Assembly (NCBI GenBank): GCA_029565395.1
Contig: JAKQOG010000265.1
Coordinates: 62,001 to 126,000, forward strand
DNA from: Candidatus Hydrogenedentota bacterium
GTDB taxonomy: Bacteria; Hydrogenedentota; Hydrogenedentia; Hydrogenedentales; CAILVY01
Length of the DNA stretch: 64,000 bases
Direction of reading: 5' to 3'
Shown here piece after piece: positions 26,666-35,405 of this stretch; positions within the stretch are counted from its first letter, which is position 1, and each line of letters starts with the position of its first letter. The notes below the pieces were generated by a model, which was given only the letters and a program-made list of their open reading frames with translations, searched no databases and was not told the DNA's origin. A program made the position numbers and the translations under genes.

Positions 26666-27925
26666 ATGCGGTATACATTGGTTATTCTTAGATTAAATAA
26701 ACACTTCCTCCCATACATTCCGATAGCCACGCTGCTGCCCAGCGTGGCCTTTTTATTTAGTTTTATTTTAAGTTCGTTTCCTGCGGCGGCCAATGAGGGG
26801 GTATTCCTTTTCGGGAATGATGTACAGCAACTATCGCGTGCGGGGAGCGGGGTGGCCAGCCCTCGGAGCGCGTATTGGTCGTATTTGAATCCGGCGAGCA
26901 TAGTGGATTTAAAGAGCCGGGTCGACCTGTCGCTGTACAATGTTTTCCCAAACGTGGAATCGAAGCCTCGGGGATTGATGGGGAACCGGTTGGATGGGAC
27001 CTTAAAAGCGGGCGGCATGTTTAATATTTTGTCGGGCGGGGGGATTTATAACATGGAGAGGTATGGCACGATAGGGGGCGGGTTATATATCCCGAGCGGG
27101 ACGGGGGTGGAATATGATCATTCCCGGAATATCCTTACGCGGTTATTTCAAGGGAATAAAGATCGGCGGCTGACCTATCAGCATTTCCGGCTGGTGCTTT
27201 CGTATGCGTATGAATTTCCGCATGGATTTGCGCTGGGGGCCAGTTTACACACGTCATTGTCACGGTTCAGAAGCGATCATATTACCCTGAAATTTCGTCC
27301 TACGGAGGGGGATAATGAATGGGATAACGCATTGGGGATTGGGTATGGCGTGGGCATCTATAAAACGTGGGAGCGCTTTGCCATCGGGGCGTCCTATATG
27401 TCGCGTCATTACACCCAAAAAATGCACAAGTACAAGGATCTTTTGCGGTATTCCCTGGACACCCCGCAGATTATCCAGGTGGGGGTGGCATGGAAAGTGA
27501 TCCCGCAGGTGGAACTTACCGCGGACTACAAATTTTTGAACTGGAAAGATATACCCACGTATGGGAACAAGCTGTTGAAAGGCGGTTTTAACTGGCATGA
27601 TCAGTGGGCGGTCAAACTGGGCATTGAATGGACCATCAATGAGCATTGGCGGGTGATGGCGGGCTACGCGCATGCAAGCACGCCGATTGACAAGGATCAT
27701 GTATTTTTGAGCACGTTGGTGCCGGTAACGTGCGAGGATCACATCACGGCGGGATTCACGTATTCATATAATACGCATCACGAATTCCATTTTGCCTTTA
27801 TCCTTGGGATTCCGAAGAAAATGGAGGACACCGGCCACGGCGATTTACTTTCGCATCTTGGAAAAGACAGCGAACTTACCTCGAATGGCGAGTCGTTCGC
27901 GATTGGATACAGCTACAAGTTCTAA
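26666..27925 (+). CDS. FadL/OmpP1-like outer-membrane protein
   Basis: A 419-residue protein with a long hydrophobic leader (cleavage near SSFPAAANE, about residue 43), then GNDVQQLSRAGSGVASP and YWSYLNPAS, which resemble the N-terminal hatch of FadL-family porins. The body alternates as beta-strands and the chain ends with Phe, as usual for barrel proteins. It may admit hydrophobic compounds. GGCAGGA precedes the ATG. It converges with the ferredoxin gene and overlaps it by 4 bases. Confidence 0.75.
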   Translation: MRYTLVILRLNKHFLPYIPIATLLPSVAFLFSFILSSFPAAANEGVFLFGNDVQQLSRAGSGVASPRSAYWSYLNPASIVDLKSRVDLSLYNVFPNVESKPRGLMGNRLDGTLKAGGMFNILSGGGIYNMERYGTIGGGLYIPSGTGVEYDHSRNILTRLFQGNKDRRLTYQHFRLVLSYAYEFPHGFALGASLHTSLSRFRSDHITLKFRPTEGDNEWDNALGIGYGVGIYKTWERFAIGASYMSRHYTQKMHKYKDLLRYSLDTPQIIQVGVAWKVIPQVELTADYKFLNWKDIPTYGNKLLKGGFNWHDQWAVKLGIEWTINEHWRVMAGYAHASTPIDKDHVFLSTLVPVTCEDHITAGFTYSYNTHHEFHFAFILGIPKKMEDTGHGDLLSHLGKDSELTSNGESFAIGYSYKF

Positions 27926-28212
27926 TGCCGGGATCGGCCCTTGAGCAGTGTGATTACCTGTTCAAGAAGCCGTTCGGCGTGTTTGGGTTTCAACTCTTTC
28001 AGTATTTTGTTTCCGGGGCGAAGTTCTGCCGCAATTCCCTGTTTGCACCGTCCCAGGCACCCGCATTTGGCTATCATCACCTCTTCGGTCAAACCCCATT
28101 CTTCCACTAATGCTTCCAGTCTCATGCGCAGTTTCTTGGATTTATGCTCCTTGCACGAATCCCCAGCACAGATATCAATACTTACGTTTTTTTCCTTGGC
28201 GCCGCCTGCCAC
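27922..28212 (-). CDS. Thioredoxin-like 2Fe-2S ferredoxin (small)
   Basis: A 96-residue protein of the (2Fe-2S) ferredoxin/NuoE-like type. The cluster cysteines are in ICAGDSC near the N-terminus and KCGCLGRCKQG in the middle, with a short C-terminal helix. The start is taken as GTG at 28212 because GGAGG lies 8 bases upstream; a longer frame to 28362 would add residues of no visible family. Its 3' end overlaps the convergent FadL-like gene. It may carry electrons for a redox enzyme elsewhere. Confidence 0.78.
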   Translation of the reverse strand: MAGGAKEKNVSIDICAGDSCKEHKSKKLRMRLEALVEEWGLTEEVMIAKCGCLGRCKQGIAAELRPGNKILKELKPKHAERLLEQVITLLKGRSRH

Positions 28213-28549
28213 TGCTATTTCCTCCGAAAGATGGGGTGTGACACGCCGGGTTGCATCACCGCCAATCCATAAAACAGAGGGTGCCGATATAAAATTCCAA
28301 GTTTCCACATTGGAAGAACATTGTGGATGGACGATATGGACATGTATGGGCGGTATGGACATTATGAATAGAACACGGACAAAAACCGGCGTACACGTTG
28401 CGGTGTGGCCAAAGAAAAAACGGGGTCCGGTATCTTGGATTCGAGGGCAGTGATGGGAGAAATGAGGACATAGGCCGATCAGGATGAGTGGGACGAAAGG
28501 TCAGGCACCGCCAAAAGAGGCGGTGTCTATCATTTTTCGCAATTCATAC
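28213..28549. other. Intergenic region before the efflux operon
   Basis: The spacer holds short repeated ATGGACAT-like units (about 28325-28365) and a hairpin (listed separately). The open frames in it have no ribosome binding site. Confidence 0.45.
28506..28540 (+). terminator. Possible intrinsic terminator
   Basis: CACCGCC (28506-28512) pairs with GGCGGTG (28519-28525) around AAAAGA, and a T-rich tail ends in TTTTT. The nearest rightward gene ends 580 bases earlier, so what it would terminate is unclear; it may insulate the efflux promoter that follows. Confidence 0.4.
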
Positions 28550-28580
28550 GTTTGACTAAATCAAACATTTGAGTTAAAAT
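28550..28580 (+). promoter_or_regulatory. Promoter with overlapping TetR-type operator
   Basis: TTGACT (28552-28557) and TAAAAT (28575-28580) are 17 bases apart. The inverted repeat GTTTGA-CTAAA-TCAAAC (28550-28566) covers the -35 element. This arrangement is typical of self-repression by the TetR-family gene that starts at 28616. Confidence 0.7.
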
Positions 28581-28615
28581 GAGGGATATAAGAAGCGTTG
28601 TTTAAGGGAAACGCC

Positions 28616-29263
28616 ATGGCCGGAGATGTGATTGATACAAAAGGTGCGCTTATAGAGGCGGCTGGAGAGCTGTTTGCGGATCATGGTTTTGCTAAAACCA
28701 CCATTCGCGATATCGCCCAGAAAGCCGGGGCGAATATAGCCGCCATTCACTATCACTTTGGGGGCAAGGAGAACTTGTACACGGAAGTATTGCGTCACAT
28801 TCTGTTGCAGAGTGAAGTCTGCACGGCACGCAGGTTATTGGCTGAGGGGGAATGCTTTAAAACGCCGGAAGGGATGGCGGGGGCGGTGTGCAAATTGATC
28901 CACGATCATTTTGAGGCCTTTTTCCCCTTGAATGAGCCGGAATGGTGGACGCGTCTGGTGATGCGGAGTTTGTTGGAGCCTACGCCGCAGGTGGAGGCGG
29001 TGATGCGTCAGGTGATGCTGCCGGAGCATGCGGCCAAGGTGGAAATACTGCGGCGCTTCAATCCATTGCTGACGGAAAAAGAGGCGCAGATGTGGGCGTT
29101 GTCGCTGGACAGCCAGATCGTCATCTACATATTTGGCAAGTACCCGATTTTGCTTGCCCTGGAAATGGAACAATACAGCCGTGAATTTTTAATAGACGCC
29201 GAGCGGCATGCCTGCCGGGTCATGCTGGGGGCACTGGGTTTGCCTCTCCCGTGGAAGGAATAA
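28616..29263 (+). CDS. TetR/AcrR-family transcriptional regulator
   Basis: A 215-residue repressor. Residues about 7-55 form the TetR helix-turn-helix (ALIEAAGELFADHGFAKTTI, RDIAQKAGANIAAIHYHFGG, KENLYTEVL). The C-terminal ligand domain, with EPEWWTRLVMRSLLEP, resembles the CecR/YbiH (DUF1956) branch. The ATG at 28616 follows AAGGGAA; an upstream in-frame TTG is less likely. It leads a TolC-MFP-RND operon and probably represses it through the operator at 28550-28566. Confidence 0.88.
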   Translation: MAGDVIDTKGALIEAAGELFADHGFAKTTIRDIAQKAGANIAAIHYHFGGKENLYTEVLRHILLQSEVCTARRLLAEGECFKTPEGMAGAVCKLIHDHFEAFFPLNEPEWWTRLVMRSLLEPTPQVEAVMRQVMLPEHAAKVEILRRFNPLLTEKEAQMWALSLDSQIVIYIFGKYPILLALEMEQYSREFLIDAERHACRVMLGALGLPLPWKE

Positions 29264-29265
29264 TT

Positions 29266-30669
29266 ATGCATTCAAGCGTAAAGTTCGGCGTTTTGTTCCT
29301 GCTTATGGCCGTATTGGCGGGTTGTTCCACGGGGAGATGGGATCGCCTCCGCAACAAGCAGGCGGCGGATTTTCAACAAAGCATTGCCGCTATTACGGAG
29401 AAAGCGCTTGGGGGACGGAGCACATTGCATCTTCAGGACTGCGTAGACATTGCGCTGGAACATAATCTTGCCGTTAAGCAGGCGGAAATCCGGCGGAAAA
29501 TGGCGAAACTGGAGCGCCAGGCTGCGTTTGCCAATTTCCTCCCCACGCTCCAGTTCAATCTGAATTACACCGCCCTAGACAAAGCCCCCAAGAGCAAGAT
29601 GTTCGGGTTGTTGGCCGCACAGGTACAAGATCGCGAAATCCTCACTACTGAATGGAACGCTCAAATGCCTATTTTTGTCCCGGCCACCTGGCTCGTGTAT
29701 GACATGCGGCGGCGCGGTGCGGAGATTGCGGGTCTTGTCCGGGATTACACGCGTCAACAGATTGTCCTTCAGATAACAGCGGGATATTTTCACTGCACTG
29801 TGATCGAACATTCCCGGACCGTTCTGGAGAGTCAATTGGCGGCCTCGGAACAATTATGCAGTGAAATGCATGCGCTGGCGAAGGAGGGCCTGATCATGCC
29901 GTGGCAGGCGGATCGGGCGGATCTGCTTGCATTATCGCGCCGGACCGCCCTTGAAAAAACAGAACGGGCGCGGGATCAGGCCGTGTCCGATCTTCTGGTG
30001 GCGATGGGGCTTTCGCCTTTGGCGAACGTGACCCCGGCGGTGGAAACGCCTTTGGAAGCCCCACCGGGGAATCTGGAAGAATTGCTTCTTCAGGCTTTGC
30101 TGAACCATCCCCAGTTGAAAATTTCCGATAGAATGATAGCCATTCGGAAGGATCAGGTCTTGATGGCGATAGCGGATTTTCTTCCGAGCCTGGCGGGTTT
30201 TGCCAGCCGCAGTCACACCTCCAACAGCTTCATGAAATATCCGGATGTGACCGCACTGGGGATCGCAGGCGTGATGACCGTCTTTGACGGGCTTTCCAAT
30301 GTGCGCGCCTATCAACTGGCGCGGCAGCAGCAGAAAGAGGCCTATGTCCAGCGCGAAGAAGCCTGTTTCTCCCTCATGTTGTCTGTGTTACAGGCGCATC
30401 GCAGTTTGCAGGATGCGCAGGCCGATCTCGTTTTGGCGAAGAAAAACCTGGAGGTGGCGTGCGGGCGGTTAACGCAGATCGAAGCCCAATGGCATGAAGG
30501 ATTGATCCAAGGTTCCGATCGGCTGACGGTTACGTCCGATCGGGATGACGCTGAATTCACGGTATTGGCGGCGCAATTCAGCGAGCAGGTGCGGATTGCG
30601 GTATTGCGCGATTTAATCGCGGCGCCCGGTACGGCGGAAACGAAACACCCGGAAACCAACAAACCATAA
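29266..30669 (+). CDS. TolC-like outer-membrane efflux lipoprotein
   Basis: A 467-residue outer-membrane efflux protein. A lipoprotein signal peptide ends in LAGC (Cys about residue 20), then STLHLQDCVDIALEHNLAVK opens the first of two OEP repeats; long helical stretches and VADFLPSLAG-like segments follow. It would form the exit duct for the RND pump. It starts 2 bases after the tetR stop, with AAGGA as ribosome binding site. Confidence 0.87.
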   Translation: MHSSVKFGVLFLLMAVLAGCSTGRWDRLRNKQAADFQQSIAAITEKALGGRSTLHLQDCVDIALEHNLAVKQAEIRRKMAKLERQAAFANFLPTLQFNLNYTALDKAPKSKMFGLLAAQVQDREILTTEWNAQMPIFVPATWLVYDMRRRGAEIAGLVRDYTRQQIVLQITAGYFHCTVIEHSRTVLESQLAASEQLCSEMHALAKEGLIMPWQADRADLLALSRRTALEKTERARDQAVSDLLVAMGLSPLANVTPAVETPLEAPPGNLEELLLQALLNHPQLKISDRMIAIRKDQVLMAIADFLPSLAGFASRSHTSNSFMKYPDVTALGIAGVMTVFDGLSNVRAYQLARQQQKEAYVQREEACFSLMLSVLQAHRSLQDAQADLVLAKKNLEVACGRLTQIEAQWHEGLIQGSDRLTVTSDRDDAEFTVLAAQFSEQVRIAVLRDLIAAPGTAETKHPETNKP

Positions 30670-30746
30670 CTTGTTTACACCACACAAACGATCTTACGCG
30701 CCGAATGCCTTGAACAGACCGAAAGGCGACAAGGAGGTACGATAGA

Positions 30747-31964
30747 ATGAGCAGACGTCACGGCACTATCCGCATCGGATTTGGTCACTGTTGCATCCTG
30801 GTGCTTCTTTTACCGGTCATTCCGGGCCTTGTGTTTCTTTCCGGGTGCATGAAGGGTGATGCGACTACAGGGGGCGGCACACAAGCAGGGGCCAAGACCA
30901 TCCCGGTTGTATTGACGCCGGTGCAAACGCGAACCTTTGAGCAACGGTTGACGGTGCAGGGCAATGTGGAGGCCAAGAATAAAGCCGTTGTAACTCCGAG
31001 GATTGGCGGTCCCATCACGGAATTTTATGTGGATGAAGGGGACACGGTTGAAGCCGGTAAAACGAAACTGTTTCAGATCGATTCGCTCCGGGTGGAAAAG
31101 GCCCTGGAGATCAGCAAGCAGGATCTTGCCCTAGCGCAATGCGGTCAACGCGAGGCGCAGGCCAATCTTGAACGCATGCAGGCGGATTTTGACAAGGCGG
31201 AGATTGATTTCAAACGTTTTAAGCGTCTGCGGGAACAAAATGCGGTGACGCCGGACGCCATGGAACAACAGGAATCCCGGTATAAACAGACGGCGGCGGG
31301 GCTGAAATATGCCAAAACGATGGAGGATGTGGCCAAGGAGCGGGTAACACAGGCGAAGGCCGCGTTGAAGATCGCAGAAAGGAATTTGTCGGATTCTCTT
31401 ATTTATGCCCCCATTAGCGGCAAAATCAGCCACCGGTTCCAGGAACCGGGCGAGTCGGTGGATCCCAACAAGCCCATGGTTCGGATTGTGGATCTTTCCT
31501 TGCTTGAGATATCGGCATTCCTGCCGGCGCAACAATATGACAGCGTGGACGTTTCTGAAACCCAGGCGCGGATTGTGGTCAATGGGACAGACACGGGGAT
31601 GCACACGATTGTGTATAAGAGTCCCACCATTGAACCCACATTGCGCACGTTTGAAATTAAATGCGAGATCAGCGATCCGCCGGAAGGAGTGGTGCCGGGC
31701 GCCATGGCCGATATTTACCTACTGCTCGAAACCCGCCAGGGGCTGGGTGTTCCCACGCCCGCCGTTGTACCGCGTGACGGCAAGCAGGTGGTGTTCATAG
31801 TTGAGCACAACACGGCAAAGAAAGTGGAGGTGGAGACAGGGCTTGAATCGGATGGATGGATTGAAGTGCTCAACGGGCTGACGGAAGGCATACCGGTAAT
31901 CACCATGGGCCAGCACTTGGTGGATGAGGGGACGTCGGTGGTGCAGCAGAAGGAGGGCGCCTAA
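30747..31964 (+). CDS. RND efflux periplasmic adaptor (membrane fusion protein)
   Basis: A 405-residue HlyD/AcrA-type adaptor lipoprotein. The signal ends in VFLSGC (Cys about 33). RLTVQGNVEAKNKAVVTPRI and ISKQDLALAQCGQ mark the lipoyl and hairpin regions, and APISGKISHRFQEPGESVD the returning lipoyl half. It bridges the RND pump and the TolC-like protein. AAGGAGG precedes the ATG. Its stop overlaps the RND start (TAATG). Confidence 0.9.
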   Translation: MSRRHGTIRIGFGHCCILVLLLPVIPGLVFLSGCMKGDATTGGGTQAGAKTIPVVLTPVQTRTFEQRLTVQGNVEAKNKAVVTPRIGGPITEFYVDEGDTVEAGKTKLFQIDSLRVEKALEISKQDLALAQCGQREAQANLERMQADFDKAEIDFKRFKRLREQNAVTPDAMEQQESRYKQTAAGLKYAKTMEDVAKERVTQAKAALKIAERNLSDSLIYAPISGKISHRFQEPGESVDPNKPMVRIVDLSLLEISAFLPAQQYDSVDVSETQARIVVNGTDTGMHTIVYKSPTIEPTLRTFEIKCEISDPPEGVVPGAMADIYLLLETRQGLGVPTPAVVPRDGKQVVFIVEHNTAKKVEVETGLESDGWIEVLNGLTEGIPVITMGQHLVDEGTSVVQQKEGA

Positions 31965-34900
31965 TGTCACTCGCGAGCTTGTCTGTTCGCCGGCCGGTGG
32001 CGATGTGCTGCTTAATAATAGGGCTTTCCCTTCTGGGGGGCAATGCGTACCGCAAAATGGGGATGGAGAATTTTCCCAAGATAGATCTGCCCTACGTGAC
32101 GATTTTGACCGTGTATCCGGGGGGCAGTCCGCAAGAAATCGAAACGGATATTGCGAAACGCATCGAAGATGCGGTATCCACCATCGACGGACTCAAACAC
32201 GTGATTTCGGCGTGCATGGAGAATGCCTGCCAGACCATTCTGGAATTCCAGCTTGAAGTGGATGTGGACATCGCCGCCAACGATGTCCGTGAAAAAATTG
32301 ATCTTATTCTTAATGATTTTCCGGAAGGGACGGAAAAGCCGAAAATCCTCAAGTTCAACATCAACAGTGTTCCGATTGCGAACCTAGCCTTGACCGGCGA
32401 ACTTCCTCTCGACGAGATCTACGACTACGCCGACCAGACGCTTCGCAACCGTTTGACGGTGTTGAAGGGCGTGGCGGATGTCAAGTTGATTGGCGGGGCG
32501 AAACGGGAAGTCCATGTGACGCTGGATCGGCAAAAACTCGCGGCGCGGGGTCTTACGAGCCTAGACGTTGTTCAGACGCTCAAGCAGGAGGTAAAGACGA
32601 TCCCGTCCGGGCGCATTCGTGAAGATGGCACGGAGTATAGCGTCAAATTTGATGCGGAATACAAGAGCATCCCGGAAATTGGAAATCTTGAACTCAAGGG
32701 GAAAGACGGTTCGCGGTGCTATATCCGGGACATTGGCCGGGTGGAAATGAGCACGGAAGAACTGCGCCAGATGTCTTATATTGATGGAAAGCCCGCCGTG
32801 GCCATTCAAGTGGTGAAGCGTGCGGAAGCCAATGCGGTAAAAGTGGTGGACAGCATCCGGGGGGCCTTGGACAAGTTTCAGGCAGATTTACCGGGCGGGA
32901 TGCGTCTGGTGTGGGTATCGGACGATGCCGTATTCATACGCTCCTCCGTGGAGAGCACCATAAGCGATATCATTCAAGGCATCTTGCTCACCGCTCTCAT
33001 TCTATTTCTTTTCCTGTATAACGTCCGTTCCACGTTAATAGTCGCCGTCACCATGCCCACCACCATCCTTATCGGTCTTTTCTTCATCGGGGCAATGGGC
33101 TACACGCTTAACATCGCCACCCTGATGTCCACCGGCCTCTCCGTAGGCATCCTTGTTACCAATTCGATTGTCGTATTGGAAAACATTGTCAAACGTTTTG
33201 AGGAAAGCGGCGATCCGAAAGCGGCCGCCAATATCGGCGCGTCCGAAGTGCTGGTTGCGGTCGCCGCCAGCGCCATGACCAACCTCGTGGTGTTGTTCCC
33301 GGTCGCCTTCATGGGCACCCAAGTTGGCCTTTTCTTTTCTCCATTCGCCTGGACCATGATTATCATGACCGCGGTGTCCCTTTTTATCTCGTTCACCCTG
33401 ACCCCGATTCTGGCGTCGGTTTTGCTGAAGCCGCGAAAGAAAACATCCCGTTCCCCGTTGATTCTGGCGGATCGAGCCTTCAATTGGATTTTTACAAGGG
33501 TTTCGTCCGGATTCGCCAAAAGCCTCCTCTTCTTCGAGCGGCATAAGACCGCCGCGATTCTCATGCTCATACTTTCCGGCGCCCTGTTCTGGCAATCGCT
33601 GACCATCGCGAAAAAGGTTGGTTTTGACTTCATGCCGGAATCGGATCAAGCCCAGGTCTTCGTTAAACTCGAATTCCCTACGCGCTATAACCTCAAGCAA
33701 ACCATCGACCGTGTCCGCCAAGCGGAATCGAAACTGGAAACGCTGCCCGGCCTCGAGCATCTGTTAACCACGGTGGGCCGCGTGGATGGACAAATTGGGC
33801 GCGTTTCCGAAGGGGTGTATCTCGCGCAAGTGTTGATCAAATTTGTGGATAAAACGGAGCGCCCGGAAACCATGAAGGAATTGCTTGCTTCAGCGCGGGC
33901 GCTTATGCATGATTTTCCGGATTGCACGGTATCGGTCAACCAACCTTCCGTCGTGGGTGGACAAAACATACCCATCGAATTGGAAATAGCCGGTGATGAT
34001 TTGACGATCCTGGATCGTCTCGCTCTCCGAGTACGGACCCTCACCCAGCAGGTCCGGGGCGTGACGGATCCCGATACAACCGTCCGGCTCGGCAAGCCTG
34101 AGTTGCGGGTGCTGCCCAACCGCGCGATATTGGCGGACATGGACCTTCCCGCCACGGGGGTTGGGCTAGCCATGCGCGCGAATCTGGAGGGGATAGACGC
34201 CGGGATTTACAAAGAGAAAGGCCGGAACTACGACATCGTGGTCAAGCTGGACGAAGAAGAAGGGAAATCGCAAGTGGAGCAATTTCTCCTGCCCGCGGCG
34301 CCCGGCCACCCGATCACGCTCTCCACAATCGGGGCGGTGGAAGAGCATCTTGCGCCGGTCCAGATACTTCGCAAAGATAAACAGCGCATCTCCAAGCTCT
34401 ATGCCGGTCTGGAACCAGGCACGCCCATGGGCACGGCGGTGAATGAAATCGACACTTCGATCGCCCATAACTGCCCCATGCCCCCCGGCTATTCGTACAC
34501 CTACTACGGCCAATACGAACTCATGCAGGAAGCCACCACTGCTTTCATGGAAGCTCTAATAATCGCCATCCTGCTCGTCTATCTCGTACTTGCGGCTATG
34601 CTTGAATCGTTCAAACAACCCTTCATCATTCTCGTTACGCTTCCCCTCGGATTGGTAGGCGTTCTATGGGCGCTTGCCGCCACCGGCGAATCCATCTCCA
34701 TGATGGTTCTATTGGGCATGGTCATGCTGATCGGCATCGTGGTGAATAACGCCATCCTGATCATGGACCAACTCAATCAGTATGTCGCCCAAGGTGTTCA
34801 TAGGCATCAAGCCATGGTGCGGGCCGCTTCCGAAAAATTCCGCGCCGTGGTCATGATCACGCTCGCGGCCATTCTCGGCATGTGGCCACTCGCCACCGCC

Positions 34901-35035
34901 ACGGGCATTGGCAGCGAAACGCGGACCGGTCTCGGCGCCGCTGCGATTGGCGGTATCGGCATCTCCGCAGTTTTGACCCTTGTGATTATTCCCATTCTCT
35001 ATGACTTGTTTACGCGGCGGCAGCATAAGAGATGA
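31964..35035 (+). CDS. RND-family efflux permease (HAE1 type) with altered proton-relay residues
   Basis: A 1023-residue inner-membrane pump with twelve helices and two large periplasmic loops. LSVRRPVAMCCLIIGLSLLGG opens the first helix. In helix 4 the usual Asp-Asp pair (AcrB D407-D408) is Thr399-Asn400 (ILVTNSIVVLEN); in helix 10 the AcrB K940 position is Asn928 (VVNNAILIMD). The fold is otherwise complete, so coupling may use other residues or the pump may not be proton-driven in the standard way. It is the last gene of the tetR-tolC-MFP-RND operon. Substrate is unknown. Confidence 0.88.
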   Translation: MSLASLSVRRPVAMCCLIIGLSLLGGNAYRKMGMENFPKIDLPYVTILTVYPGGSPQEIETDIAKRIEDAVSTIDGLKHVISACMENACQTILEFQLEVDVDIAANDVREKIDLILNDFPEGTEKPKILKFNINSVPIANLALTGELPLDEIYDYADQTLRNRLTVLKGVADVKLIGGAKREVHVTLDRQKLAARGLTSLDVVQTLKQEVKTIPSGRIREDGTEYSVKFDAEYKSIPEIGNLELKGKDGSRCYIRDIGRVEMSTEELRQMSYIDGKPAVAIQVVKRAEANAVKVVDSIRGALDKFQADLPGGMRLVWVSDDAVFIRSSVESTISDIIQGILLTALILFLFLYNVRSTLIVAVTMPTTILIGLFFIGAMGYTLNIATLMSTGLSVGILVTNSIVVLENIVKRFEESGDPKAAANIGASEVLVAVAASAMTNLVVLFPVAFMGTQVGLFFSPFAWTMIIMTAVSLFISFTLTPILASVLLKPRKKTSRSPLILADRAFNWIFTRVSSGFAKSLLFFERHKTAAILMLILSGALFWQSLTIAKKVGFDFMPESDQAQVFVKLEFPTRYNLKQTIDRVRQAESKLETLPGLEHLLTTVGRVDGQIGRVSEGVYLAQVLIKFVDKTERPETMKELLASARALMHDFPDCTVSVNQPSVVGGQNIPIELEIAGDDLTILDRLALRVRTLTQQVRGVTDPDTTVRLGKPELRVLPNRAILADMDLPATGVGLAMRANLEGIDAGIYKEKGRNYDIVVKLDEEEGKSQVEQFLLPAAPGHPITLSTIGAVEEHLAPVQILRKDKQRISKLYAGLEPGTPMGTAVNEIDTSIAHNCPMPPGYSYTYYGQYELMQEATTAFMEALIIAILLVYLVLAAMLESFKQPFIILVTLPLGLVGVLWALAATGESISMMVLLGMVMLIGIVVNNAILIMDQLNQYVAQGVHRHQAMVRAASEKFRAVVMITLAAILGMWPLATATGIGSETRTGLGAAAIGGIGISAVLTLVIIPILYDLFTRRQHKR

Positions 35036-35105
35036 TGAGGCGTGAGGCGTGAGGCATGAGGCGTGAATACCGATAGCGATAGCGATGGCGATAGCGATGG
35101 GGAAG
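35035..35105. repeat. Simple tandem repeats after the RND gene
   Basis: Four copies of a GAGGCGT unit (35035-35066) are followed by repeated CGATAG/CGATGG hexamers (about 35070-35100). Both are intergenic. The 128 bases up to the next gene hold nothing else. Confidence 0.8.
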
Positions 35106-35163
35106 GGGAAGAATAGGACCCATTGAAGCGCAGGGGGCACGAAACACGCAGTGGGAAAGGGAA

Positions 35164-35400
35164 TTACTCCGTGGCGGCGTCACGTTGTGCACGGAGTTCG
35201 GTTATCAGTGCATGGATGCGCGCGGCGTGTTCGGGCGGGGCTTGAATCCAGCCCCAGCCTTCGACTTTCTGAAAAACGCCGTCGTAGGCTGAATTGTAGT
35301 TGGACTGGATAATATGCGGGATGTTTTCCTCGGTGAGCAATGCTTCCAAGACATTTGCCTCAACTTCGTTTTCGATGGATGCAATGGGTTGAACGTCCAT
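35164..35400 (-). CDS. Small DUF2007-like protein
   Basis: A 78-residue protein with IENEVEANVLEALLTEENIP, then WGWIQAPPEHAARIHALI, the pattern of small DUF2007-like putative signal-transducing proteins. It starts 5 bases after the GspE-like stop on the same strand, so it is likely co-transcribed. Its role is unknown. Confidence 0.65.
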   Translation of the reverse strand: MDVQPIASIENEVEANVLEALLTEENIPHIIQSNYNSAYDGVFQKVEGWGWIQAPPEHAARIHALITELRAQRDAATE

Positions 35401-35405
35401 AAGGT

